Positions 32,601-40,165 are shown, counted from the stretch's first letter. The stretch is 64,000 nucleotides of DNA from a bacterium (GCA_905221505.1 CAJNDL010000001.1:62001-126000), one strand, 5' to 3'. Notes: generated by a model from the sequence alone, not told the origin. A program made the numbers and translations.

Positions 32601-35600
32601 AATACTCCAGTAACAAACGATGACTTAAAAGCTAAAGTAACCGCAACTTCAACAGTAGGAAATGTAAATGGAACAGATAAGATTTCGACAGTGACGGCCC
32701 CTACAATCAATACAGCTAATTATGGTGAGCAAAACATTACTGCCACAGTAACTTTCAAAGATGGAACAACCAAAGAAGTGATGATTCCATTGAAAGTTAA
32801 AGACGTGACGAAACCAACTATCTCAGCTCCAGCAGAAAATACAAACTGGGAAATGACCGCATTAGATAAAGCTCTACCAAATATGGAAGTAAGAGCGGAA
32901 GATAATGAGAACGGTAGTGGAATTAAAAACGTCACGGTGACTGGATTGCCTGATTACTTAGAATATGATAGTACAACTAACGCTATTAAATTCAAATCAG
33001 GAAAACAAACAGTAGAAAAACTAGCTGAGAATACACCAAGTCAAGAATTTACTTTAAACATTCGAGCAGAAGACAAAGCAGGAAATATCAGCGAAAGAAC
33101 TGGGAAAATCACTGTATCTTCAATGAGTGCGAAGACTAATCCTACGCCAATTCCACAAAATAAAGCTTATGGACAAGTTCCAGATCCTAATGCAAGTGTA
33201 GATAAAGCAGGATTGCCAGACGGAACAAAAGTGACGTGGAAAACACCACCGGTAGTAAATACACCAGGAACTACTACAGGAGTGGCTGAAGTAACTTATC
33301 CAGATGGTTCAAAAGATGTAGTGACAGTAAATGTAACGGTTAGAAAAGTAAGTGAAGATTTTACAGCAACTGGAACACAAATTGAAGTAAATCAAAATGT
33401 ATTAGTTACTCCAGAAATGTTAAAAGGAGCAGTAACTGCGACAAATGCGCAAGGTGAGAATGGAAATTCTAAAATTGCAACCGTGGAATCCAAAACACCA
33501 ATTAACACTGAGGTGTATGGAGACCAAACAATACAAGCAAAAGTAACATATATTGATGGTTCAGAACAAGACGTTACAATTCCATTGAAAGTAAAAGATG
33601 TTACGGATCCAACAATTCAAACACCAGCAGAACATACAAACTGGGAAATGACGGCTTTAGATAAAACATTGCCTCCTATGAAGATTGAGGCAAAAGATAA
33701 TGCAAATGGTAGTGGAATTGCTACTATTGAAGTGAGAAATATGCCTTCATTCTTAACATTTGATCAAGCTTCTGGAACAATTGTGTTCAAAGAGGGTGTT
33801 CGAGAAGTACCGAGAATTTATTCTGATAATGTAATGCATGGTGTAACGATAGTAGCTAGAGATAAAGCTGGGAATTCGACATCAATCTTAGTAAATATTA
33901 CAGTTTGGTCAATGCGTGGAAAATACAGCCCAACCGCAATAGCGCAAGAAGTGGATAATGGTCACGTACCAGATCCAGAAACAAGTGTAAACAAAACCGG
34001 CTTACCAGAAGGCACAAGAGTTACATGGAAAGACACGCCAGTTGTGAACACACCGGGCAGTCATCCAGGAGTAGCGTTAGTTCATTATCCAGATGGAACG
34101 GAAGATGAAGTCACAGTTCCAATCACGGTGAAAGAACAAAAAGAAACGTTCAATCCAACTGCAAAAGATCCAGCTCCAACAGCTAAACACGGCAGTGAGC
34201 CAAGTGCAGAAGGAAGTATTAACACAGAAAATCTGCCAAAAGGTACAACCTACACATGGGTAGAAAAACCAGATACCAATACAACACCAGGAAGCAAACC
34301 AGGGAAAGTATTAATCACCTACCCAGACCATAGTACGGAAGAAGTCCCAGTTACTGTTGAAGTAACGCCACAAAAAGATGATTACGATCCACAACCGAAG
34401 TCCCAAACAGTGAACAACGGGACAGTGCCAAATGCAGAAGACAGTGTCGATAAGACAGGTTTACCAAGCGGCACAAGAGTTACATGGAAGACAACGCCAG
34501 TTGTGGACACACCAGGAGATCATCCAAGTGTAGCTCTAGTAACGTACCCTGACGGAACAGTCGATGAAGTCACAGTCCCAATCACGGTGAAAGAACAAAA
34601 AGATACGTTTAACCCAACGGCAAAAGATCCAGCTCCAACAGCTAAACACGGCAGTGACCCAAGCGCAGAAGGAAGTATTAACACAGAAAATCTGCCAAAA
34701 GGTACAACCTACACATGGGTAGAAAAACCAGATACCAATACAACCCCGGGAAGTAAGCCAGGGAAAGTATTAATCACCTACCCAGACAAGAGTACAGAGG
34801 AGGTTACGGTAACGGTTGAAGTAACGCCACAAAAAGACGATTACGATCCACAGCCAAAAGCACAAACGGTTGATAATGGTACAGTACCAAAGGCAGAAGA
34901 CAGTGTTAATAAGACCGGCTTACCAATCGGAACAACTGTGACATGGAAGACGACACCAGATGTCAGCACACCAGGAGCACATCCAACCGTAGCCTTAGTG
35001 ACATATCCAGACGGAACTATTGATGAAGTTACAGTGCCAATTACGGTGAAAGAACAAAAAGATACGTTTAACCCAACGGCGAAAGAACCAGATCCAACCG
35101 CAAAACACGGTAGTGACCCAAGTGCAGAAGGAAGTATCAATACAGATAGCTTACCAAAAGGTACAACCTACACATGGGTAGAAAAACCAGATACCAATAC
35201 AACCCCAGGAAACAAACCAGGAAAAGTGTTAATCATCTACCCAGACAAGAGTACGGAAGAAGTGACAGTCACTGTTGAAGTAACGCCACAAAAAGATGAT
35301 TACGATCCACAATCGAAACCACAAACGATGGACAATGGGCACGTACCAGATCCAGAAACAAGTGTAAACAAAACAGGCTTACCAGAAGGTACAAGAGTTA
35401 CATGGAAGACGACACCAGATGTCAGCACACCAGGAGCACATCCAAGTGTAGCCTTAGTGACATATCCAGACGGAACTATCGATGAAGTTACAGTGCCAAT
35501 TACGGTCAAAGAACAAAAAGATACGTTTAACCCAACGGCGAAAGAACCAGCTCCAACCGCAAAACACGGTAGTGACCCAAGTGCAGAAGGAAGTATCAAT

Positions 35601-38600
35601 ACAGATAGCTTACCAAAAGGTACAACCTACACATGGGTAGAAAAACCAGATACCAATACAACCCCAGGAAACAAACCAGGAAAAGTGTTAATCATCTACC
35701 CAGACAAGAGTACGGAAGAAGTGACAGTCACTGTTGAAGTAACGCCACAAAAAGATGATTACGATCCACAATCGAAACCACAAACGATGGACAATGGGCA
35801 CGTACCAGATCCAGAAACAAGTGTAAACAAAACAGGCTTACCAGAAGGTACAAGAGTTACATGGAAGACGACACCAGATGTCAGCACACCAGGAGCACAT
35901 CCAAGTGTAGCCTTAGTCACTTATCCTGACGGAACAGTCGATGAAGTCACAGTCCCAATCACGGTGAAAGAACAAAAAGATACGTTTAACCCAACGGCAA
36001 AAGATCCAGCTCCAACCGCAAAACACGGCAGTGATCCAAGTGCAGAAGGAAGTATCAATACGGACGGCTTACCAAGTGGAACAACGTACACATGGGTAGA
36101 AAAACCAGACACAAGTAAACCAGGAAGTAAGACGGGAAAAGTATTAATCACATATCCAGATAAGAGTACGGAAGAAGTAAGCGTAACAGTAAACGTAACA
36201 CCACAAAATGATGAGTATACACCAACTGGTATTGCGCAAACCGTAGACAATGGACACGTACCAAAAGCAGAAGATAGTGTAGACAAAACAGGCTTACCAA
36301 GTGGAACTACAATAACATGGAAAGAAACTCCGGTAGTGAATACACCAGGAGCACATCCAACTGTAGCCTTAGTCACCTATCCAGATGGAACGGAAGATGA
36401 GGTTACAGTGCCAATCACGGTTAAGGAACAAAAAGATACGTTTAACCCAACGGCAAAAGAACCAGGTCAAACGGCAAAACACGGTAGTGACCCAAGCGCA
36501 GAAGGAAGTATCAACACAGACAACCTACCAAAAGGTACAACCTACACATGGGTAGAAAAACCAGATACAAATACAACACCAGGAAGCAAACCAGGAAAAG
36601 TATTAATCACATACCCAGACAAGAGTACAGAGGAAGTGACGGTAACGGTTGAAGTAACGCCACAAAAAGACGATTACGATCCACAACCAAAAGCACAAAC
36701 CGTGGATAACGGAACAGAGCCAAATGCAGAAGACAGTGTAGATAAAACCGGCTTACCAAGCGGAACAACTGTAACATGGAAAGACACGCCAGTTGTGAAC
36801 ACACCAGGCAGTCATCCAAGTGTAGCCTTAGTCCATTATCCAGACGGAACAATCGACGAAGTCACAGTCCCAATCACGGTGAAAGAACAAAAAGAAACGT
36901 TCAATCCAACGGCAAAAGAACCAGGTCAAAAGGCAAAACACGGCAGTGAACCAAGTGCAGAAGGAAGTATTAACACAGAAAATCTGCCAAAAGGTACAAC
37001 CTACACATGGGTAGAAAAACCAGATACGAATACAACCCCAGGAAGTAAGCCAGGCAAAGTATTAATCACCTACCCAGACAAGAGTACAGAGGAAGTGACG
37101 GTAACGGTTGAAGTAACGCCACAAAAAGACGATTACGATCCACAACCAAAAGCCCAAACGGTAGATAACGGAACTGTGCCAAAGGCAGAAGACAGTGTTG
37201 ATAAGACAGGTTTACCAAGCGGAACAACTGTAACATGGAAAGACACGCCAGTTGTGAACACACCAGGCAGTCATCCAAGTGTAGCCTTAGTCCATTATCC
37301 AGACGGAACTACCGATGAAGTTACAGTGCCAATTACGGTCAAAGAACAAAAAGAAACGTTCAATCCAACGGCAAAAGAACCGAACCAAACAGTTCGTCAC
37401 AACGAAGTACCAAATCCAGAAACAAGCATTAATACAAACGACTTACCAGCAGGAACAAACTATAGCTGGTCAGAACAACCAGACACAAGTAAACCAGGAA
37501 GTAAGCCAGGCAAAGTATTAATCACCTACCCAGATAACAGTACAGAAGAAGTAAACGTCACTGTAGAAGTAACGCCACAAAAAGATGATTACGATCCACA
37601 ACCAAAACCGCAAACGATGGATAACGGGACAGTGCCAAATGCAGAAGACAGTGTTGATAAGACAGGCTTACCAAGTGGAACAAGAGTCACATGGAAGACG
37701 ACACCAGATGTCAGCACACCAGGAGCACATCCAACCGTAGCGTTAGTAACATACCCTGACGGAACTACCGATGAAGTTACAGTGCCAATTACGGTCAAAG
37801 AACAAAAAGATACGTTTAACCCAACGGCAAAAGATCCAGCTCCAACAGCTAAACACGGCAGTGAGCCAAGTGCAGAAGGAAGTATCAATACAGACAACCT
37901 ACCAAAAGGTACAACCTACACATGGGTAGAAAAACCAGATACGAATACAACACCAGGAAGTAAATCAGGGAAAGTATTAATCACCTACCCAGACAAGAGT
38001 ACAGAGGAAGTAACGGTAACGGTTGAAGTAACGCCACAAAAAGATGATTACGATCCACAACCGAAAGCCCAAACGGTGGAACATGCTCAAGTCCCACTAG
38101 CAAAAGATAGTATTCATAATGTTAAAGATTTACCAGAAGGTTCAACATTTGAATGGAAAGATGGTAAAGTTCCAGATACTTCTAAACATGGTGAGAAAAA
38201 AGGAGTAGTAACTGTAACTTATCAAGACAGAAGTACAGAAGACGTTGAAGTTACAATTACAGTTAATCCTAAAGACTTTACTCCAGTGGTTCCTAAAGAA
38301 AAAGTACCAGTGAAAAATCCTGATAACTTAACACAAGATGAACAAGATAAAGTTAAGGAAAATGTGAAAAAAGCAAATCCAGGAAAAGACGTAATTGTTG
38401 CTTCAGATGGAAATGTAACAATCACTGATTCAGAAACAAATGTCAGTCATAACATTCCTCGTGATAAATTGGTATTTGCATATGCAAAAGGTGAGCCAGA
38501 AACTTCGGAAAACCCTGAATTTAATGGCGGAGTGAACGCACCAGATTCACCAATTCATGAAGTTCCAGAGTTTGCGGGTGGTGTCAATGGAGAACCAGAG

Positions 38601-39257
38601 GTACAACCAGAAAATCCAGGATACAACGGCCTAATTGGAACGACAGGAGTGGATGAAAACGGGAACTTAATAGATCCTCCAACAGTTGACATCCCAGAAT
38701 TCCATGGTGCAGTAAATGGAGAGCTTCCAGATCCAGTACAATTACCTAAAGTTCAGTTAATCATCACTAAATGGGTTGATGAAAATGGCAATGAGTTGAG
38801 ACCAGCGGATGCTAAGGCTCCAACGGTATTAGGTGAAGCCAATGAAGCATACGAACATGGTGAAATTGAAGGTTATGTATTTGTAAGAACAGAAACTAAA
38901 GGTGATGTTGTAACTCACGTCTTCAGAAAAGTGAGTCCAGTTAGACCAACAGGGGACGGTCAACAAAGACCAACTACACCATCTGACGATACAAATCCTA
39001 GACCGGATACTGCTACCCCTGCTGAGGGACCAACTACTCAACCGGCTGAACAACCAAGTCAAACGGTTGAAGTGCCTGCTCAATTGCCGAATGAAGTGTC
39101 AGAAACGAATCCATCAGTTTCTCAGCCGCAAGCAGTATTGCCAAATACTGGTACGAAAGCAGATCGTGCTACAGGTGCATTAGGAGCTCTCTCTCTTCTT
39201 GGCGCATTTGGTTTGCTATTTGCCAAAAAGAAAAAAGACGATGAAGAGGAAGCTTAA
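23601..39257 (+). CDS. Giant LPXTG-anchored surface protein with Ig-like and Rib-type repeats
   Basis: 5218 residues in one unbroken frame, about a quarter of the window. Order: signal peptide (GKHFLFGCTLFLATGAVM, cleavage probably after VHA near residue 46; no YSIRK); FIVAR-like helical region (about 113-175); RNGKPIDGKGESGFRG (about 277-292); unique region (about 293-690); 11 composite Ig-like units (about 691-3440); 9 pairs of Rib-type domains (about 3443-4890); three EFxGGVN-type motifs (about 4963-5040); MucBP-like domain with WVDENGNEL (about 5050-5111); Pro-rich wall region; LPNTG at 5180, hydrophobic helix and KKKKDDEEE tail. Sortase A would anchor it. Most of the length looks like a stalk that presents the unique N-terminal region; adhesion is inferred. 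Confidence 0.92.
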   Translation: MFFNRKGINQKNWRMIKKGKHFLFGCTLFLATGAVMIQNPHLVHADEMVASLNDSTKAKDEDPNSDKVPNDVENHPQVENHVKESDKISENVQENKSVEKAVENTVKTVNKTALNELIEKIRNTDLQTKTVKSVENLNLSLSRAQAFLDKADASQDEIDKEVQALSDSFAQLEEKSNDIDKKEKQADKANDSDEKKKLFTEKIAKVQALVSEINQLAGEISYEFSESESKSLQAFGDLSEEKSTDSEVDGALNEAKSLRNKVANRVTRAHSGKRDPRNGKPIDGKGESGFRGIVYTHKENRRDGHLIENGSTAVYYNSDEIWSLIEIKGERVGNERKFTTYARGKVVEDVTPYYIVTVGFTANSPIKGLKMQVAYWDKKAGVQRVREIENGRTEINNPITNAAIRGVVGEGAIVQPGRYEVHIASNTRVAPNQLRPYTFTFIIKPQSERNTVKDLSQTYVDDVRHLTENEKTALIEKFKAEHPDIMKPSGHKSDFERAEISADGTTMTIHFKDGFNPKTIQTNATNDVEAKHSSLTAYFGDSKELYTNPRELVRSKTGHEVPATAQVTYKTPFNLQQAGTRNVVVTTTYQNGVSKDITTPYTVLDFIGKQDKKINQNQSGELGDARNYVTVSNNSAVPGELTVRWKGGSSNVDTSTAGFQHKEIEILRGNHLMKTVNIPVEIVDNINPTITAPDTVTLTRAEGLPTNISVDAQDNARGIGLKDANPIVVENLANPLRYNPSTKRIELSGVIPNQLQSFQATVKAVDKKGNTATKAIRFNVQAQTDKYTAVANPQTQTVSYRAEPSAEVSVNKTGLPSGTTYAWKTKPDTSSPGNKSGVVEVTYPDTSKDTVNVTVAVRKLSDEYVPTGTKIVRNQNAPVTNNDLKASVSVNNNGNSKVKSVTASPISTVNAGTQTIRATVTYLDDTTDTVTIPLEVKDVIAPTIQTPSDRQNWDLIALDRTLPSIRVSSVDNNGGTGVKSTTITGLPDFLVYDDATKTIKFKNGVQEVTKLPVGQDSKIYNATIQVTDNSNNSSQRQVTITVKSMTTKFTATPNGQKQTVSYGEAPDAGTSVNKNGLPTGTAYTWATTPSTTTGPGDKSGVVTVTYPDGSKDTVNVTVAVRKLSDEYAPTGTKITREQNTAVTNDDLKAAVTISNNGNNKVKSVTPVGTITTVNAGTQTIRATVTYLDNTTDPVDIPLEVKDETAPTIQTPNDRQNWDLIALDRTLPSIKVTSVDNNGGTGVKSTTITGLPDFLVYDDATKTIKFKNGVQEVTKLPVGQDSKIYNATIQVTDNSNNSSQRQVTITVKSMTTKYTATPNSQKQTVSYGEAPDAGTSVNKTGLPEGTSYAWKTTPSTTTGPGDKSGVVTVTYPDDSIDTVNVTINVRRLADEYAPTGTKITREQNTAVTNDDLKAAVTISNNGNNKVKSVTPVGTISTAEFGNKTINATVTYLDDTIDSVTIPLEVRDVTKPTIQAPTENQLWEVTSLDKTFPSIKIAVVDNAGGSGVKSIEAKNLPSFLKYDKTTSSIVFQDGVHEVPKLSGISRTTRNVTFVVEDNAGNRSERNIQISQISMAEKYNPQANTTVQELSHGETPNPKTSVNTEGLPGDTRYVWKTTPDTSKPGDKTSVVTVTYPDDSVDEVTATVKVRKLSDEYNVTGAQIEVNQNDPVTNDDLKAKVTATSTVGNVSGTDKISTVTAPTISTASYGNQTISATVTFKDGTTKEVTIPLKVKDVTKPTISAPTNGQNWDLIAVEGENPNIAVTSEDNAGGSGVKTTTVTGLPDFLEYNESTKKIQFKAGVTGVSSLPEGANEQPHNVAITVVDNAGNEATTNVTITVKSMTTKYEATANPDKQTVSYGATPDAGTSVSQTGLPEGTSYAWKTTPVTTDGPGEKDGVVEVTYKDGSKDTVDVKVTVKELSSEYEVSGSPIEVNQNTPVTNDDLKAKVTATSTVGDANGTDKISTVTVPEISTANYGEQNITATVTFKDGTTKEVTIPLKVKDVTNPTISAPTNGQNWNLIAVEGSNPEISVTSEDNTGGSGVKSTTVTGLPDFLEYNESTKKIQFKAGVSGVPSLPEGTNEQPHNVTITVVDNAGNETTTNVTITVKSMTTKYEATANPDKQTVSYGATPDAGTSVNQTGLPEGTSYAWKTTPVTTTPGEKDGVVEVTYKDGSKDTVDVKVTVKELSSEYEVTGAPIEVNQNDPISNDDLKAKVTATSKVGNVSGTDKISTVTTPTINTANYGDQSVSATVTFKDGTTKEVTIPLKVKDVTNPTISAPTNGQNWDLIAVEGSNPEISVTSEDNTGGSGVKTTTVTGLPYFLEYNDSTKKILFKEGVTGVPSLPEGTDVQPHNVKVTVADNAGNEATTNVTITVKSMTTKYEATANPDKQTVSYGATPDAGTSVNKTGLPEGTSYAWKARPVTTDGPGEKVGVVEVTYKDGSKDIVNVKVTVKELSSEYEVTGATIEVNQNTPVTNDDLKAKVTATSTVGNVSGTDKISTVTAPTINTANYGEQNITATVTFKDGTTKEVTIPLKVKDVTKPTISAPTNGQNWDLIAVEGENPNIAVTSEDNAGGSGVKTTTVTGLPDFLEYNESTKKIQFKAGVSGVPSLSEGTDVQPHNVTITVVDNAGNETTTNVTITVKSMTTKYDANPNPDKQTVSYGETPDAGTSVNKTGLPEGTSYAWKTTPSTTEGAGDKAGVVTVTYPDGSKDTVDVKVTVKELSSEYEVSGAPIEVNQNIPVTNDDLKAKVTATSKVGNVNGTDKISTVTAPEISTANYGEQNITATVTFKDGTTKPVTIPLKVKDVTKPTIQSPAENTNWEMTALDKALPNMEVRVEDNANGSGIKNVSVTGLPDYLEYDSTNNTIKFKSGKDAVEKLPENTPSREFTLNIRAEDNAGNVSERAARITVSSMSAKNTPTPIPQNTGYGQVPDPNASVDKAGLPDGTMVTWKTPPAVTVPGTTTGLAEVTYPDGSKDTVEVTVNVSKLSDEYNVTATEIVVNQNTPVTNDDLKAKVTATSTVGNVNGTDKISTVTAPTINTANYGEQNITATVTFKDGTTKEVMIPLKVKDVTKPTISAPAENTNWEMTALDKALPNMEVRAEDNENGSGIKNVTVTGLPDYLEYDSTTNAIKFKSGKQTVEKLAENTPSQEFTLNIRAEDKAGNISERTGKITVSSMSAKTNPTPIPQNKAYGQVPDPNASVDKAGLPDGTKVTWKTPPVVNTPGTTTGVAEVTYPDGSKDVVTVNVTVRKVSEDFTATGTQIEVNQNVLVTPEMLKGAVTATNAQGENGNSKIATVESKTPINTEVYGDQTIQAKVTYIDGSEQDVTIPLKVKDVTDPTIQTPAEHTNWEMTALDKTLPPMKIEAKDNANGSGIATIEVRNMPSFLTFDQASGTIVFKEGVREVPRIYSDNVMHGVTIVARDKAGNSTSILVNITVWSMRGKYSPTAIAQEVDNGHVPDPETSVNKTGLPEGTRVTWKDTPVVNTPGSHPGVALVHYPDGTEDEVTVPITVKEQKETFNPTAKDPAPTAKHGSEPSAEGSINTENLPKGTTYTWVEKPDTNTTPGSKPGKVLITYPDHSTEEVPVTVEVTPQKDDYDPQPKSQTVNNGTVPNAEDSVDKTGLPSGTRVTWKTTPVVDTPGDHPSVALVTYPDGTVDEVTVPITVKEQKDTFNPTAKDPAPTAKHGSDPSAEGSINTENLPKGTTYTWVEKPDTNTTPGSKPGKVLITYPDKSTEEVTVTVEVTPQKDDYDPQPKAQTVDNGTVPKAEDSVNKTGLPIGTTVTWKTTPDVSTPGAHPTVALVTYPDGTIDEVTVPITVKEQKDTFNPTAKEPDPTAKHGSDPSAEGSINTDSLPKGTTYTWVEKPDTNTTPGNKPGKVLIIYPDKSTEEVTVTVEVTPQKDDYDPQSKPQTMDNGHVPDPETSVNKTGLPEGTRVTWKTTPDVSTPGAHPSVALVTYPDGTIDEVTVPITVKEQKDTFNPTAKEPAPTAKHGSDPSAEGSINTDSLPKGTTYTWVEKPDTNTTPGNKPGKVLIIYPDKSTEEVTVTVEVTPQKDDYDPQSKPQTMDNGHVPDPETSVNKTGLPEGTRVTWKTTPDVSTPGAHPSVALVTYPDGTVDEVTVPITVKEQKDTFNPTAKDPAPTAKHGSDPSAEGSINTDGLPSGTTYTWVEKPDTSKPGSKTGKVLITYPDKSTEEVSVTVNVTPQNDEYTPTGIAQTVDNGHVPKAEDSVDKTGLPSGTTITWKETPVVNTPGAHPTVALVTYPDGTEDEVTVPITVKEQKDTFNPTAKEPGQTAKHGSDPSAEGSINTDNLPKGTTYTWVEKPDTNTTPGSKPGKVLITYPDKSTEEVTVTVEVTPQKDDYDPQPKAQTVDNGTEPNAEDSVDKTGLPSGTTVTWKDTPVVNTPGSHPSVALVHYPDGTIDEVTVPITVKEQKETFNPTAKEPGQKAKHGSEPSAEGSINTENLPKGTTYTWVEKPDTNTTPGSKPGKVLITYPDKSTEEVTVTVEVTPQKDDYDPQPKAQTVDNGTVPKAEDSVDKTGLPSGTTVTWKDTPVVNTPGSHPSVALVHYPDGTTDEVTVPITVKEQKETFNPTAKEPNQTVRHNEVPNPETSINTNDLPAGTNYSWSEQPDTSKPGSKPGKVLITYPDNSTEEVNVTVEVTPQKDDYDPQPKPQTMDNGTVPNAEDSVDKTGLPSGTRVTWKTTPDVSTPGAHPTVALVTYPDGTTDEVTVPITVKEQKDTFNPTAKDPAPTAKHGSEPSAEGSINTDNLPKGTTYTWVEKPDTNTTPGSKSGKVLITYPDKSTEEVTVTVEVTPQKDDYDPQPKAQTVEHAQVPLAKDSIHNVKDLPEGSTFEWKDGKVPDTSKHGEKKGVVTVTYQDRSTEDVEVTITVNPKDFTPVVPKEKVPVKNPDNLTQDEQDKVKENVKKANPGKDVIVASDGNVTITDSETNVSHNIPRDKLVFAYAKGEPETSENPEFNGGVNAPDSPIHEVPEFAGGVNGEPEVQPENPGYNGLIGTTGVDENGNLIDPPTVDIPEFHGAVNGELPDPVQLPKVQLIITKWVDENGNELRPADAKAPTVLGEANEAYEHGEIEGYVFVRTETKGDVVTHVFRKVSPVRPTGDGQQRPTTPSDDTNPRPDTATPAEGPTTQPAEQPSQTVEVPAQLPNEVSETNPSVSQPQAVLPNTGTKADRATGALGALSLLGAFGLLFAKKKKDDEEEA
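25672..33920 (+). repeat. Array of 11 composite Ig-like units of about 0.8 kb in the giant surface protein
   Basis: Units begin at a conserved PTI[SQ]xP codon: 25672, 26424, 27216, 28008, 28806, 29610, 30411, 31215, 32019, 32814 and 33609, giving periods of 752-804 bases. Each unit has an Ig/He_PIG-like module (GGSGVK, TGLPDFLEY, DNAGN), a Rib-like module (SYGxxPDAGTSVxxTGLPEG) and a third beta module (VNQNxPVTNDDLKA). Units 5-8 are closest to each other, the first is most divergent, and 9-11 form a subfamily (NWEMTALDK). Confidence 0.9.
33930..38270 (+). repeat. Array of 9 paired Rib-type units of 456-459 bp in the giant surface protein
   Basis: The FNPTAK anchor recurs at 34149, 34608, 35067, 35526, 35985, 36441, 36900, 37359 and 37815. 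Each unit is two Rib-type domains, one with KHGSxPSAEGSIN and one with DNGxVPxAEDSVDKTGLP. Units 3 and 4 differ by one base over about 400, the mark of a recent tandem duplication. Unit 8 is divergent (VRHNEVPNPETS). Such an array should vary in copy number between strains. Confidence 0.92.
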
Positions 39258-39313
39258 ATAGATGATCTCATCTGATCCTTAGTAGCTTTCCCTACATAAA
39301 GTCTTTGTAAATC

Positions 39314-39414
39314 AAAAAGAACTAGAAAACTCACTCATTTGTGAGAACTCTAGTTCTTTTTTTGTATTTCAAGAACTAGTCATTCGATTGTTGATGAATT
39401 GTCTAGTTCTTTTA
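39314..39414 (+). terminator. Two consecutive terminator hairpins after the giant gene
   Basis: Hairpin 1 pairs AAAAAGAACTAGA (39314-39326) with TCTAGTTCTTTTT (39349-39361). Hairpin 2 pairs AAGAACTAG (39371-39379) with CTAGTTCTT (39402-39410), then TTAT. The arms are the same sequence, so the second looks like a copy of the first. Confidence 0.75.
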
Positions 39415-39467
39415 TAAGGGCTAAAAGTCTGTCCGATTGTCTGTTTTAGACTAGCGATTAGTGATGA

Positions 39468-40013
39468 CTAGATCGCATTGATCAAGTCTTGAGCTTGTTT
39501 TTCAAGTGAATTTAGGACTGTTTCTTCAAGAACCAATTTTCCGTCTGCCCAAGCAGAGTCATTAACACGTGCAGCAGTGAAATCACCAACGATTTGTGTA
39601 CGGATAAATGGCAAGAGGTCTTTGTAGATAGCGAAGAGTTGATCGTGACCTGCATTGGCTACAGATGATACTGTGACAAACTTGTCTTGAAGGGCAGAAG
39701 CGCCACGTGTATCCGACAAGTCAAGGGCACGAGATAACCAGTCAAGCAAGTTTTTCACTGTTCCAGGGATAGAGAAGTTGTAGACTGGAGAGAAAATCCA
39801 GATGGCATCCGCAGCCAGAACCGCTTCACGAGCAGCCGCTACAGCTGGATGAGTTGGAACTTCCAAATTTTGGCTAAAGAGAGGAAGGGATGAATAATCG
39901 AGGTAGCTAACTTCCGCTTTACCAGCAAGTGCTTTCTCAGCTTCGAGAGCCATTTGGTGGTTAAAAGAACCTTGACGTAGTGATCCGACGATAAATAATA
40001 CTTTTTTAGACAT
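39468..40013 (-). CDS. NADPH-dependent FMN reductase / flavodoxin-fold oxidoreductase
   Basis: 181 residues, complete. The FMN phosphate loop is GSLRQGSFN (about 11-19) and the isoalloxazine-binding segment is SPVYNFSIPGTVKNLLDW. The family transfers hydride from NAD(P)H to FMN, quinones or azo dyes; the physiological acceptor is unknown. The ATG follows AAAAGGAGACACATC on the minus strand. A near-perfect 24-base palindrome and a hairpin lie upstream, suggesting repressor control. A truncated second copy lies on the other side of the giant adhesin gene. Confidence 0.88.
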   Translation of the reverse strand: MSKKVLFIVGSLRQGSFNHQMALEAEKALAGKAEVSYLDYSSLPLFSQNLEVPTHPAVAAAREAVLAADAIWIFSPVYNFSIPGTVKNLLDWLSRALDLSDTRGASALQDKFVTVSSVANAGHDQLFAIYKDLLPFIRTQIVGDFTAARVNDSAWADGKLVLEETVLNSLEKQAQDLINAI

Positions 40014-40054
40014 GATGTGTCTCCTTTTTCTAAAAATTTACGAGAACTCTCTCG

Positions 40055-40078
40055 TTGTTATAAAACATATTACAACAA
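40055..40078 (-). promoter_or_regulatory. Palindromic operator candidate upstream of the FMN reductase
   Basis: A 24-base sequence starting TTGTTATAA and ending TTACAACAA is symmetric at 20 of 24 positions and overlaps the likely -10 region of the minus-strand gene. A second dyad, ACGAGA (40040-40045) / TCTCGT (40050-40055), would be in the leader. The spacing and AT-rich core fit a MarR- or TetR-type site. No regulator gene is adjacent. Confidence 0.5.
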
Positions 40079-40165
40079 AATAAAACGACTTGCAAGAAAT
40101 TTGCTCAAAGATAAGTAAAACTATAAAATTGTAGAAACTCAAGTCACTTGCGACTGGAATGCATT

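Noticed and set aside
24296-38425. Many minus-strand open frames opposite the giant surface-protein gene, some over 90 codons
   Set aside because: They recur at the repeat period (459 or about 800 bases), have no ribosome sites, and arise from the Thr/Val/Pro codon pattern of the sense strand.
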